Source: Uloborus plumipes
Lineage: Eukaryota; Arthropoda; Arachnida; Araneae; Uloboridae
Direction: 5' to 3'
DNA length: 64,000 nt
Assembly (NCBI GenBank): GCA_038373865.1
Contig: JAXGGA010002194.1
Span: 1 to 64,000, forward strand
A model generated the notes under the pieces. The model was not told where the DNA came from. It made no database searches and was given only the letters and a program-made list of their open reading frames with translations. The position numbers were made by a program, and so were the translations under genes. Shown here piece by piece: positions 23,270 to 35,170 of this stretch (the first letter of the stretch is position 1; each line of letters opens with the position of its first letter).

Positions 23270-25802
23270 GGCTCATTCCACGTCAAATCGCCTAATGTAA
23301 ATAGTCGGCCGTGCCGTCATGTCTCGGATTTTGTTCAATATTTTTTTACGGATAGATACCTATGAGATAAACTCAAATTAATTTTTTTAGATTTTTTGAA
23401 TAAAAATTTAGGGTTGTAGAATTTTTTGAAATTTTGATTTTTTCAGATTTTTTTTTTTAATTTTTGGTATGCATTTTGAAAAAGCTCTATAACTTCCTCA
23501 TTTTTCATTCAATTAAGCCAGTTTAAGTATCATTTTAAAGCTAATTATTTTCTCCTTCAATATTAGTGACAAAAATGAGATTTAAAAAAATAGAATTTTG
23601 CCAATGGTCGTCTGAAGTCAGATTTTGTGTTTTTTCAATTGGTATGTTCAATAGGTCATATCTCCGGAGTACCAACGAAGAACTGCCCAATTTTTTTTTA
23701 GTAATGACAACATCATATACTTTTTATGTATAAAAAATTAGGAGGGTGTTTTTTGTTGTTTTGGAATAAAAAATTTGGAATAAAAAAGTGTGTTTTTTCA
23801 GTTGGTATAAACAATAGGTCATATCTCCGGACTACCAACTAAGAACTGCACGACACTTTTTTTTCTGTTATGACAACATCATACCCTTTTTATGTATAAA
23901 AAATTAGGAGGGTGCTTTTTGTAGTTTTGGAATAAAAAAATCAAACGTGTTTTTTCAGTTGGTATGATCAATAGGTCATATCTCCGGATTACCAGTTAAC
24001 AACTGCGCCATTTTCTTCCATCATGATGTTTTTATGATCAAGAAATTTGAAGGAAGTTTTCTTGTTATTTTGAAATAAAAATCTAACATGTTTTTTTTTT
24101 TCAAAAAACTTTACTTTAAAATCAACTTTTGAAACTTAAATTTGAGATTCACTCAGCATCACACGTCACAAGCAGATAAAAATGTATCCTATTTATTACA
24201 TTCAAATACTTGATGGTAGTTTAATATTGTTCTATTGCTTGCATGCTTTGGTAGTGAAAAGTTGCTGCATAATTATTTTACTCTTCAGTAATTATTTGCT
24301 CGCCACTCCATCAACCGAAAGGAATTACGATAAAGTAAACTGAAATGTCCTTAAATATACTTTCATTCATAGTTTGACAAAGACTCGAGAGCTCTTGGTG
24401 TTTGGAAAAATTTTATATTTGGTTTCCATTAGTCTGAAATCTACGCAACATTTTATAATTTGTTATCAAATGAAAGCATAAAAATTTCATGAATAACAAT
24501 CTTTATTTCTACGATGTTCCGACAGTGGCAACAAAAGGTTTTTCAAACACAGAAACCTTCTTCACTAATGTACCCTTCGTGTCTAATGGCTTGAAGAAGT
24601 AATTCTCTCTGCTGCCTACTATTATTAAGGCTCTTTCATATCTTTGCTTTAAAAAATCTTCATTTGCAACCACTTCCACTGCTGTAACGGAAAACATCTG
24701 TATCCCCTTTATGTTTTGAGAGGCAAATTGAAATAGATCAAGTGCATTTAAAATCTGTCCTTCGACAGTTCTTTGAAGACTTGCCCTTATTGCAAGCCGT
24801 TTTATTGTGCCCCCTACTCCATCGCATGCATTCTTGCCATGACTCGTGGCGAAGAAATGCCATTCAGCTGCCATGTTGTGGTCTTCCTTGTGATAGCATA
24901 GTTTTTTTTTTTTTAATTTTACGGAATTTTTAAACTTATCGAAAAGTTAATTTTTAAAGAAATTTGTTTCAAAAATTCAATATTTTTTTAAATTTCAGAA
25001 CAACAAAAAACACCCTTCTAATATCTTGATCATAAAAACATTATAATGTTTTCATTATAGAAAAAAATGGCGCAGTTGTTAACTGGTAATCCGGTGATAT
25101 GACCAATGACCATTGATCATACCAACTGAAAAAACACGTTTGATTTTTTTATTCCAAAACTACAAAAAGCACCCTCCTAATTTTTTATAAATAAAAAGAG
25201 TATGATGTTGTCATAACAGAAAAAAAAGTGTCGTGCAGTTCTTAGTTGGTAGTCCGGAGATATGACCTATTAATCATACCAACTGAAAAAACACACTTGA
25301 ATTTTTTATTCCAAAACAACAAAAAACACCCTCCTAATTTTTTATACATAAAAAGTATATGATGTTGTCATCACTGAAAAAAAAAAATTGGGCAGTTCTT
25401 AGTTGGTACTCCGGAGATATGACCTATCGAACATACCAATTGAAAAAAACACAAAATCGGACTTCAGACGACCATTGGCAAAATTCTATTTTTCACAATC
25501 TCATTTTTGTCACTAATATTGAAGGAGAAAATAATTAGCTTTAAAATGATACGTAAACTGGCTTAATTGAATGAAAAATGAGGAAGTTATAGAGCTTTTT
25601 CAAAATGCATACCAAAAATAAAAAAGCAAAAATTCTGAAAAAATCAAAATTTCAAAAAATTCTACGACCCTAAATTTTTATTCAAAAAATCTAAAAAAAA
25701 TAATTTGAGTTTATCTCATAGGTATCTATCCGTAAAAAAATATTGAACAAAATCCGAGACATGACGGCACATAGCCTTAGGCGATTTGACGTAGAATGAC
25801 CC
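23270..25802. mobile_element. Family S transposon, copy S2 (2,533 bp), foldback with coding core
   Basis: The ends GGCTCATTCCACGTCAAATC and its inverse are flanked by TAGA (23266-23269 and 25803-25806), a 4-bp TSD. Arms of about 0.85 kb (23270-24130 and 24940-25802) are inverted copies, each with about three units of ~160 bp marked by GGTCATATCTCCGGA (left arm near 23654, 23817 and 23974). The 0.8-kb centre carries the minus-strand coding remnant at 24509-24904. Arms this long are unusual next to the short terminal repeats of S1 and S4. Confidence 0.85.
24509..24904 (-). pseudogene. Unassigned transposon protein, C-terminal part (WHFFATSHGK family)
   Basis: A minus-strand frame open from about 24904, with a possible ATG at 24872-24874, and a stop at 24509-24511. 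The start is HKEDHNMAAEWHFFATSHGK, then NACDGVGGTIKRLAIRASLQ near the front, then a helical region and a C-terminal tail. The frame runs open upstream of the ATG, so the ATG is not a trusted start; it is probably the last exon or a broken frame. The same core occurs in S3 (32254-32607). I recall similar uncharacterised proteins in insects and cnidarians but cannot name the family. Its position between S2 arms suggests a transposase. The Asp of DGVGG may be functional, which is inference only. The length and missing N-terminus indicate an incomplete gene. Confidence 0.6.
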
Positions 25803-25806
25803 TAGA

Positions 25807-26120
25807 ATAAAATTTGCTTTAACGCGAAACAGAAATTTTAAAATATTACCACACTAATTCCTGATTTAATACAAGATAATTTTGGAGTCCCATACAAGTC
25901 ACAAATGATTAGCACTGTCTATGTTAATCACAGATAAGTAGTATTGTGGAAACAGGTAACTAAACATGCATGCATTTAAATACATTCAATAGATTATTAT
26001 CAGTTGTCCTAATGAGTTATAATATACAGATAAAATAGTAGAAATATTTGATTGTATGTGATTATTCCCGAATTCAGTTCTGCAAAAATAGCAACCAGAG
26101 ATTAAGCCAGAATTAGAATG
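25807..26120. other. AT-rich interval, nothing recognised
   Basis: Between S2 and the next MITE. No recognisable feature. Confidence 0.4.
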
Positions 26121-27111
26121 CACTGCGATGCAAAAGTTTAGACAAAATGCAAATATATGAATAAAAAGAAAACTATGTAGATGAACAACTGAATCGGGAT
26201 GCATAAAAAAACAAAGAATTGTGCTTAAAAACCTTTTCGGGAATAGCTTCCCGAATAAGCCAAATTTTAATGGGAAAAGCAGCACATGTATCATCATGAC
26301 TAAAAAATGAATGCTACTTACTCTGATGAAAATTATTAAAATTTGGATCGTCTAGATGGATTATAATTCTATTAGCGTGACTTCAGAAAAGATCCGATGA
26401 GCATATGCTGTGCTGCTTTGACTATTAAAATCTGGCTTCTTTGGGACACTGTGTCTGAAAAGACTCACACACAATTCTTTGCTCTTTTATGTATCCTGAT
26501 TGAGTTGTTCATTTACTTATGCTGCCACATGCTTTTTTTGACCCAAGTTGAAGTTTTGTAGGATTAAGGGGCGAATCGTCAGTTTGAGCCGTTTTTTCAA
26601 TTCCTTCATAAATAAGAAATATAGTTTTTCTTGGCATTTTTGATGAATACGTGTGTCTAAATTTGCTCTCCACGAAGTAAAAAACGATGTACTACCATAC
26701 TACGACCGATTTAAAAGACTAAAAATTAACAAAATGCGTTCACTTTCAAATTTCGGTTTTCAAACTCTTTCATCTTCTATTACACGAGAACTACAGAGAG
26801 TTTAAGATTTTCATTATTCATTGAGCGCTCTCTGCACTTTATAGTTGAAGAAAAATGTCACGCCTTACCTCCACCAATCACATTTCAAGGGATATATCCA
26901 TAAAATCTGACTTTTGTCTGAACTTTTGCAGCAATGAAAAAAAAATGTCTTTTGCAATTTCCGGTTTTCCTTTCAGTTATATTTTTCAAAACTCCAGACA
27001 CGTATTTAAGACCATATTGTCTACCTGCAGTAGAAATTTGAAAGCATTTCACCGAATAGTTTTCTTTTTAATCATATATTTTCATTTTGTCTAAACTTTT
27101 GCATCGCAGTG
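26121..27111. mobile_element. Tc1-like MITE (991 bp)
   Basis: The left end CACTGCGATGCAAAAGTTTA continues GACAAAATG; the right end is the inverse (CATTTTGTC then TAAACTTTTGCATCGCAGTG). TA follows on the right; the left flank is TG, probably a decayed TA. The ORFs at 25986-26297 (-) and 26855-27094 (+) show no transposase motifs. It is non-autonomous, with Tc1-type termini. Confidence 0.75.
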
Positions 27112-27113
27112 TA

Positions 27114-27660
27114 ATAGTATCAAGAAAAGCGATAAAAATTAATGCGATTCCTATCGCTGGGTCTTAAACGTATTGACGAAAATCCCCTTTTTATACTTTT
27201 TTTTTTTTTTTTGATATACCGAGAGTTTCTGTCAATATTCAATTCATAAATTTGGAGAAAACTGTCAACTATATCATTTTAAACCAAAGTCTAAATATGT
27301 GTAAGCTAACTCTCTCTCTCTCTCTTTCTCTCCTTCTTTCTCTCTCTCTCCTTCTCTCTCTCTCTCCTTCTCTCTCTATCTCTCCTTCCCTCTTTCTCTC
27401 CTTCTCTCTTAGAAATAACACTTCTCTCTGAGACTTTTTACTAACACCTAGCTCTTGGGATAATTCAAGTTGTGTCAGTTATATTTTTGGATAATTTACA
27501 TTAATGTTACACGAAATAGGTTTTTCTAAACTTTCTGAACGTGAGGAACTTGATAGAGAAACTTTTCCCCTAAATGAACATTACTTAAAAGATAAAATTA
27601 TAATTGATGCAAACAAATTCGTTTCTGATACACTGCAAAAAATTTATATTGTTTTTAAAA
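27114..27660. repeat. Unassigned sequence with CT-rich tract
   Basis: The core 27310-27411 is a (TCTC)n/(CCTT)n pyrimidine tract. The rest is AT-rich with no gene. The plus-strand ORF at 27504-27704 runs into F4 and is not supported. Confidence 0.8.
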
Positions 27661-27662
27661 TA

Positions 27663-28567
27663 TGGGCGATTCTCTGTAAACTGGTAATTGGCTGTCCGGA
27701 CTGAGTATTTTAAAAATAATAAAGTATAATAAAGTAATTATCGCTCTTAATACAAGAGTGATAACAATTTAATTTTTTTTTTCTAGAAAATATCTAAGCG
27801 CCAAAAACACAGCCCCTGACTGTCCCATTTCCATAGTCTTACTGTTAAAAAGAGTATTTCAAAAAACCTATTAACACTACATAAATTTGGCAATTAATAT
27901 CTAAAAATAGAATAATGAAGCTATATTTTTCTTATGAAATAAGGTATAATTACGATTTCTAAAACTTAAAATTGTCATGTAAATTCTGTCCGGAGTTTTT
28001 TCAAACAGTCCCCTGCCACAAATTCAAAGCTGCAATACGAAAAATCTATAACTTTTGCAAATTCTTTTTCGCATGAGGTTTAAAGTAATCAGTGTGAATT
28101 TGCCGAAATCGCCGAGAACGGTGTTGAAACGCTACTTTGCTTAATTTGAGAGCCACATTTGTGATGAAAGTGAGCATCAGGGTCGTTGCGAAAACATTCC
28201 TCTGGGAAGTGATTTTATTAATGTCAATTAATTTAATTATAAAACATATTAGTTATTATGTCCACGATTTGTGCCTACATTTATAGGTAGTCTCGTAACT
28301 AATTATGTTCCATTAGTTTTGTTGATATTACGCAACAAAGAGCAAAAACATAATCACCTGGCGCAATCCCCTGCTTAGTTATACTAGGCGGGGGACTTAC
28401 CCCCTATCATGATTTATCAGAAAAACACAAACTTCAATCGGCCCTCTTTCAAACCAAAGTAATAGATTCATTTTCTGAGCAATAGTATTATAATTATACG
28501 AACATTTAAAAAAAACGTGCCGAACAGATTTCGTATGAAAAATGACGAGTTTATAGAGAATCGCAAA
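27663..28567. mobile_element. Family F MITE, copy F4 (905 bp)
   Basis: TGGGCGATTCTCTGTAAACT on the left, TAGAGAATCGCAAA on the right, flanked by TA. Same orientation as F1. CAGTCCCCTG and its variants recur inside. Noncoding. Confidence 0.85.
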
Positions 28568-28609
28568 TACAATAAAGGTAATTGTATAGTAAAAAGATGA
28601 AAAATTGCT

Positions 28610-29470
28610 AAACTTACCGTAATAAAGTGTAAAATTGCTAATTTACAGTTTATTACTGAGCATTTTAGTTTTAACTTGGAACTAGAGATGCACCGATTAA
28701 TCGGCTGAAAAATATTTTTCAGATATTATTCTTTAAAGTATACTTTCACTCGGAAACTATGATGAATAATTTTATTAACAGTAATCATAATCCTCACGGT
28801 TGAAAAAAGTTTTTTTAAATTAATTCTACTACTTTGAATAAATATACATAGACAATGAAGCAACATTTTTCATGTGGTGATAATTTTCTCCTGAGCACAG
28901 TGTTTTCAGATAACCTCTAGTTTTCAAAGAATCAAAGTATTGAATAAAACTACTAAAATATATGAATTAAAAATACTCTTACATTGGAGTGTTCACCACA
29001 CACTCCCCCTCCCCTCCTTTTTTTTTATAAATTTTTATTTCCAATTAACATAACTAACACTGTGTTAATAATATTATTGAGACTAATATGAAAATTGGTT
29101 CTAAGAAATTTGATAAAATATTGAAAATATTTTGTGAAAACTGGGAAAGTGGAAAAAAAAATCTTCTCCCAAAAATAAATTACTTACAATTTCTACACTT
29201 GGTATTGTATAAGCGATAAAAACAGTGATGGTAAAATTGGTAGTAGAAAAACAATTATCCTAATCATTAATCGGCTCATCCGATTGATCGGCCGATTATC
29301 AACAGCCGATTAATCGGTAATCGGTAATCGGTAATCGGCCAATTTGCTTATCGGTGCATCCCTACTTGGAACCTCTGCTGTCAGTATTATACTGTTGTTT
29401 TTAATGTATAATAGAGTTAATTTTATGGTAAAACTGCAAATTTGCTAATTTTAGTTTATTAATGTAATTT
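28610..29470. repeat. TGTAAAA palindromic repeat split by a hAT MITE
   Basis: Left part: AGTGTAAAATTGCTAATTTA up to CTTGGAAC at 28682. Right part: resumes at 29365 with CTTGGAACCTCTGCTGTCAG and TATTATACTG. Joined across the insertion, it matches the centre of the repeats at 1-300 and 6995-7265. A more distantly related stretch runs to about 29470. Confidence 0.75.
28683..29364. mobile_element. hAT MITE (TAGGGATGCACCGAT family), complete copy
   Basis: The ends TAGAGATGCACCGATTAATC and the inverse of TAGGGATGCACCGATAAGC are flanked by CTTGGAAC on both sides (28675-28682 and 29365-29372), an 8-bp TSD typical of hAT. CCGATTAATCGG palindromes cluster just inside both ends. 682 bp, noncoding. It inserted into a TGTAAAA palindromic repeat. 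Confidence 0.9.
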
Positions 29471-30114
29471 TTAGTTTTAATGCTTCCAGTACTATATTGC
29501 AAAATCAGCAGCTTATTTTTTGCAGCTTATGACGTAACATAAGTGATACTTACTCACAGTTTACTCATTTTGGGGCAGATTTAGCTGTTGTATTTCAATA
29601 CAATGAGCTGAATTCGATAACTAAAAAGTATCTCGTATTTCCATGACGACAACGAATCACTACCTCCTCAAAACCATTACGAATATTTCTGTGAATATCC
29701 TCCTCATCCCAAATACTCAGATCCGGTGTAATTTTAGAGGACGTTCTCCCGCTGACATTCTGAAATACTCTCCTTCACTTTTCGATCGGTCAAACTTCGC
29801 TGGCCAGACGCTTATAATGCAGTTTAATACAGGAAATTATTACACAAGTACAAAATAGCATTCATCTTCATGCAGGACACAAATCGCTACTCAGTGACTA
29901 GTGATTACTGCTCAGGAACCAACTCATGTGTCCTGGTCCCTAGTTTCGGTTGGACTCTCTAATGGCCTGTCAGAATTAGCTGATCCTTTGTCCTTTCCAT
30001 TTGTCTGTATGAAACGAGATTTTACGCATTTCTCGATAACTAGAATAATTTTGAAATTTTGAAACAATTGACAAAGCAATTAAAGTATCCGCAGTTGTTA
30101 AATACTTATAGATG
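29471..30114. other. Unassigned interval
   Basis: The plus-strand ORF at 29643-29858 is slightly GC-richer but has no recognisable similarity. No repeat boundary seen. Confidence 0.4.
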
Positions 30115-30116
30115 TA

Positions 30117-30330
30117 TGGGCGATTCTCTGTAAATTTGTCATTTTCCACACGAAATCTGTCCGGGTAGTGTTTTTTGAACTGTTCGTATTATTATAATAC
30201 TATTGCTCAGAAAATGAATCTAATACTTTGCTTTGAAAGCGGGCCAGTTGAAGTTTGTGTTTTTCTGATAAATCATGATAGGGGGTAAGTCCCCTGACTT
30301 GTATAACTAGGCAGGGGACTGTGAATTTTC
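30117..30330. mobile_element. Family F MITE, truncated copy F5
   Basis: TA then TGGGCGATTCTCTGTAAATT, followed by about 200 bp matching the CACACGAAATCTGTCCGG and ATAAATCATGATAGGGGG part of F6 and F7, ending after CAGGGGACTGTG. The rest of the element is missing. Confidence 0.75.
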
Positions 30331-30502
30331 ACTTTGTTGTGTAGTGGAAACTAGGGAGACTTGATCCATGGTGTTTTTTTCCATAATAAAATATTTAGAG
30401 AAAAATTGTGTCATGTTTTTAGTTGACCAATCACATAATAGTAATTTGCAAGGAAACGCAATTTCAGAACTATCAGCGGTTTTCGAGAAATTCAGTATGA
30501 AA
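30331..30502. other. Short unassigned stretch
   Basis: Between the F5 fragment and the TA of the next element. The minus-strand ORF at 30307-30564 crosses three different repeats and is spurious. Confidence 0.4.
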
Positions 30503-30719
30503 TACAGGTAGTTATCAAAATAATGGAAACACTTGAGATTAGGGATGGACCGGATATCCGACAACTATCCGGTATCCGGCCTATCCTGCTATTATTTTAA
30601 GTATCCGGTACTTCCGGATATCCGATCCGGCTGACTGCTCCGGATACGGATGTCCGGAAGATTTTTGCAGGATATCCGGCAAAGTATCCGGTATTGATAT
30701 GGAAGATATTCGGGATCGA

Positions 30720-31480
30720 TGTGAGGGTATGTGAGGACCTAATTGAATATTTTCTTTTTTACAAAAATCCCAGTTAAAAAATTCATTGTTTGATAAACCT
30801 TTTAGATGATGTAATTACATTTCGTCTTTCTTTTTTACCAATTTTAGCTTCTAAAACAAAAATTATATGTTATTCCTTCGACTTTGTACTGGACATGGAA
30901 GCATTCTGCATATTTGATTTTTCACAATTTCCAGATAAAGTATGATTGTCTTCATCTTTTCAAAAATATTTTAGCTAAAATATTTAAAAAGAAAAAGCTA
31001 CAAACCTTCAAGGATTAATGTGCGACAAAAGGTTGAAAAAAACTTACGATCATATCGTTAGTTCATAAAAGTTAATCGCAGTAGCTTTTAATATAAATTC
31101 TCAGATAATTTTATTTATTGAATTCTTTGATTTTTAGTTTTTGTACTTCTAACAAAAATTGCGATCTATTTACACCTAATGATGTTGTAATTAGATTTTT
31201 TACTTTGCCACTATTATTGCTTTATTATAATTGAAAATAACATGCAATAAATAACCTATCATTTCAGCGAAAATGTTACAAATCAGTCCCGATTCTTCAG
31301 AATTTTAGTAATTATTTTTAATATTTACCACCAATTAATTGTATTTTTTAATTTGTTCTCCATCTAATTGTGTGTAACCAAGTATTACTTATTTATGCAT
31401 AAGTCATTTATAAAGGACTCAAAAAAAAAAAAAAAACTTTGGAAAAAGAAAGAAAAAATGATCTGCCCCAGCTTTAAATT
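30720..31480. other. AT-rich interior of the hAT-type element
   Basis: No recognisable coding sequence. Includes an A-rich run near 31420. Confidence 0.4.
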
Positions 31481-31486
31481 GCTAGG

Positions 31487-33445
31487 GGGCCATTCCATGA
31501 AAAGTGAAACCAATTGGTCGAAAATTCATATTGAAGTTATGTTGCTATGTTATACATCATTTTAAAGCTTAAGATGTATATTTTAAGAATCCTGCATTGA
31601 TTTTTTAGTGAGAGTTAGAATAATACTTGTTTTCTTAGTTGGAAGTACTATATTCACGAACTTGTAAAAATCAGAAAAAAGAACACATTTTCAAATGCAT
31701 ATTTCTCATCGAAAAATAAAAACAAAAATAACTACTTGTAGCACAATTTTAACTACTAAGACGGTACTATAATAATATGCATTCATTAGTTTCTTTTGAA
31801 TTGATCTAAATGGTGTAATTGAAGTTTGAAAAAAAGAAGTTTGATGTTACGTCTGTAACAAAAAAGAAGCAAAAGTTGTCATTACGTTCTAAAAAATCAA
31901 AATTTAAAAAAACCCTTAATGGTCTTTTTGGCAAATTCTTAGAGTAATTGCCCACCATAGTTAAAAATATTGCAACTGATTTAGTTTTTAAATTAATGCT
32001 GTTACAGACGTAACATTTCGGACATAAAAAATGGCTCTATGTTACGTCCGTAGCAAAAGTAAATTTCCAATTAAATAGGTAAAAAGCACAGGATGAGCAA
32101 TACATGTATATAGCATAATATGGTAAGAGTACTAAAGTTTCTGGTATTCTGATTTTGAAATTTTTAATTACATGTCGGCATGTAATTGAAATTTATTTCT
32201 TAAGATTAATAAAATACACATATGGTATAACTGATTATAATTTATACCTCAACTGGCATTTTTTTGCTACGTCACATGGAAAGGGAGCTGTGGATGGAGT
32301 TGGGGGTATGGTCAAGCAGCAGGTTTGGCAGAGAGTAAGATCTAGAACAGCATTTGTCAACGACGCTCTTTCCTTTTTTCAGTGTGCAAACTCCATTGCA
32401 GAAAAAGTTAAAATTATTTATATGCCCCAGGAAAATGTTTTAAAGCTGACGCCAAAATTGGAAAAACTGTGGGCTAACATCGCGAATTTGCCAAAAGCCC
32501 GTGAAATGCATTGTTTTCGAACAGAATACGAAAATGCCGTTCGAATTTCGAGAACGTCGGACGAAAAAGGACACATTTTTTCATTCAAAAAAAATTATCA
32601 AAATTGACCAACTGTCACCAAGAAGGTTAAATTTTAGTTTGGTACTAGTATTCTGCTATATGATCCAACATTTTCAAATTTTTAAGTTCTCCTAAGATTA
32701 ATCACTGATTCCAGGGAGGAATTTACTTTTCCCGATTTTTTTATGTAGCAGCCCCATTATGCATTAATTTTAAGAATACAAATAAATAAATTTGTGTGAA
32801 GGCCCTTCTGAACTTTTCTTGTGTCAATCTTTCTTGGAAATAATTGTATTAAGATGCATTAATTTATTGTTACATATTGACATATCGGCATATGCTCTCA
32901 ACTCCCCCAGACTTACCCAAATTTTCTAAAACTGTTACAGTATAACTTAAAATATTCAAATAATGTTTTAATTAATGCTACTGTATTGTTTTAGCACAAA
33001 AATCTTTGTTTATTCCTGCTTTACAATACTGTTTTCTGCTTTCAAATCAGAGATGTTACGTCTGTAACACCACTTTGTTTCGTCCGTAACAAGTTTATGA
33101 ATTTTTTTCACAAATTTTCCACACAATCTTTATGGTTTTAGAAAGCTTGAAGTCTCTAGAACACGTATTAAAAAAAAAAGTTCAAAATTTCCGTATAATT
33201 CAGAGGAATATTGTAAGTTGTATGACATAGTCGAGTTTTTGCTGTTTTGTGAATTACGTCTGTAACAGGCAGTTTTTAATTTCTGTATTTTTTTGTAGTT
33301 AAGCAATCTGCACGCAAATTTAATGTAGCATAAACATTATCAAGTTACACAACAGGAAAAAAAATTGAAGACTTTCATCAGCCCAAACCAGAATTATTTG
33401 TGTTCAAAGTCTGCGATTGTTACGTCTGTAACGATGGAATTGCCC
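31487..33445. mobile_element. Family S transposon, copy S3 (1,959 bp), coding
   Basis: The ends GGGCCATTCCATG and CGATGGAATTGCCC are flanked by TAGG (31483-31486 and 33446-33449), a 4-bp TSD. GTTACGTCTGTAACA-type motifs lie at about 31846, 31991, 32041, 33055, 33075, 33257 and 33418; the last runs into the right terminal repeat. The central part encodes the same protein core as S2. The motif arrays flank the coding part on both sides. Confidence 0.85.
32245..32607 (+). pseudogene. Unassigned transposon protein, C-terminal part (WHFFATSHGK family)
   Basis: From the Trp codon at 32254 the frame reads WHFFATSHGKGAVDGVGGMV and continues about 118 codons to a stop at 32607, the same core as in S2 with clear divergence after it. 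The ORF can be opened to an ATG at 32155, but the first 32 codons are AT-driven and unlike the S2 protein, so I start the annotation near the conserved part. A SPLICE-type 3' exon or a decayed gene would both fit. An Asp (DGVGG) and a preceding His (TSHGK) are shared by both copies. The role is probably the element's transposase; this is inferred from location, not from a recognised domain. A stop-free overlapping frame at 32501-32695 is a shadow. Confidence 0.6.
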
Positions 33446-33449
33446 TAGG

Positions 33450-34390
33450 ACTTAAAATGCAATTTCAGATTAAGCTGAAATGCAACAACAAAATCATTTG
33501 CAATGCACAGAACAAAAAATTCTTCTGACACCCTTTCTGCTGATTTTTTATGTTTCGAACTGTCCACTCTGTCACAAGCCTTTCAGAAAGAAAATAAGCA
33601 GTTGCATTCAATGTGATATTTTTTAAAGAAGTACAAGTAATGTATCTGCTGTGATTACTTTGATGCATTGAGTTCTATAGTCAGCAGCTAAGATAAGCCT
33701 AAAACTCTTTGCTGATGATATAATTCAACCGCGACGAGATGGCCGGTGTCAATCAAATGAGAAAACGAGTCCATTCCTTAAAATAGGTAGAGAAGGAAGA
33801 AACTCCAGTGTGCCATATTTGCAACTTTAGCGACATTTTGGCGAAGTGATAAGTTTTATGAAATATTAAATAATTCTTCGAGCCACACCTGCATTTGGCG
33901 AGGAAGTGAAAACAAGTCTTTGCTTTCTTTATTGCAACCCTTATATTACCATTTTGTTTTTAACTTTAAATGAACAGTTGGATGCGTTGCTGTCAATGGC
34001 CAATGGCTGCGGAAAGATATAAAGCCAAGACCCACCTACTTTCTTGTATCCAATGAGAAATCTTTCTCGATTGTGCAAAAATTAAAATATTTTCCTCTTT
34101 GGCTAATTTCTCAAATTGGGAGACCAATTAAAGGTAAGCAAGGTGACGTATTCAAGCTTTATAACCAATGCCGCAATAGACAACGACAGCATTTTTTGTT
34201 TTTAATTTTAATACACTCAGAATGACCTAAAAAGGTCGAAAAACATTTTTTCCCGAATTTCAGTGCGTTATTTTAAAAGTTATTTACAAGCAAAAACAGC
34301 TTAGTTTCGTTTTCAGCTGAAACTGGGTGTCACGTGACTCTCGAGTTGTGACGTGAGATGTGCCTTACGCGCCCCAGCTCCCCAGTTAAA
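33450..34390. other. Unassigned part of the hAT-type element
   Basis: AT-rich with no recognised ORF. G+C rises from about 34300 toward the tandem pair. Confidence 0.4.
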
Positions 34391-35170
34391 GGCCGATTCA
34401 GATTGCGAGCGATGCGAACGAACGAAGCGTTTTTCGCTCGCTGGTCAAAAATTCCGATCATTCATACTAGATGCGGGCGAAAGTAACGTGATGGTATTCA
34501 CCCACTAAGGATAAAGTGCGCCCAACTCGCGAGAGCCAATGAAATCGAATGGCCACGCGGTCAAAACAGAGCAAAGATGGCGCCTTCCCTCTAACTGGCT
34601 GTCGCTCTCGTTACCAAATTTCGTTCGCCTTTCGCACGCGAAAATATCTAGCATGCTAGATCGCTCGCGACAGGCGAATTTTCGCCGCGTTGTCATGGGA
34701 ACGCATTCCGAAAACCTGTTTCGAGGGGAAAAGTTCGCTTCTCGAGTGCGTTTCGCTCGCTATGTGAATCGCGCTCCGATTCAAGGCCGATTCAGATTGC
34801 GAGCGACGCGAACGAACGAAGCGTTTTTCGCTCGCTGGTCAAAAATTCCGATCATTCATACTAGATGCGGGCGAAAGTCACGTGATGGTATTCACCCACT
34901 AAGGATAAAGTGCGCCCAACTCGCGAGAGCCAATGAAATCGAATGTCCACGCGGTCAAAACAGAGCAAAGATGGCGCTTTCCCTCTAACTGGCTGGCGCT
35001 CTCTTTGCCAAATTTCTTTCGCCTTTCGCACGCGAAAATATCTAGCATGCTAGATCGCTCGCGACAGGCGAATTTTCGCCGCGTTGTCATGGGAACGCAT
35101 TCCGAAAACCTGTTTCGAGGGGAAAAGTTCGCTTCGCGAAAGCGTTTCGCTCGCTATGTGAATCGCGCTT
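34391..35170. repeat. CpG-rich tandem pair, ~394-bp units
   Basis: The unit starting GGCCGATTCAGATTGCGAGC at 34391 repeats at 34785 with a few substitutions. Each unit has inverted ends (GATTCAGATTGCGAGCG against CGCTCGCTATGTGAATC) and an inner palindrome CTAGCATGCTAG. The pair is far richer in CpG than anything else in the window. ORFs are open on both strands here simply because stop codons are rare in GC-rich DNA; I do not accept them as genes. It is probably a MITE pair or a short tandem array. Confidence 0.8.

Noticed and set aside
29643..29858. 71-codon plus-strand ORF
   Set aside because: Slightly GC-richer than its surroundings but not similar to any protein family I know.
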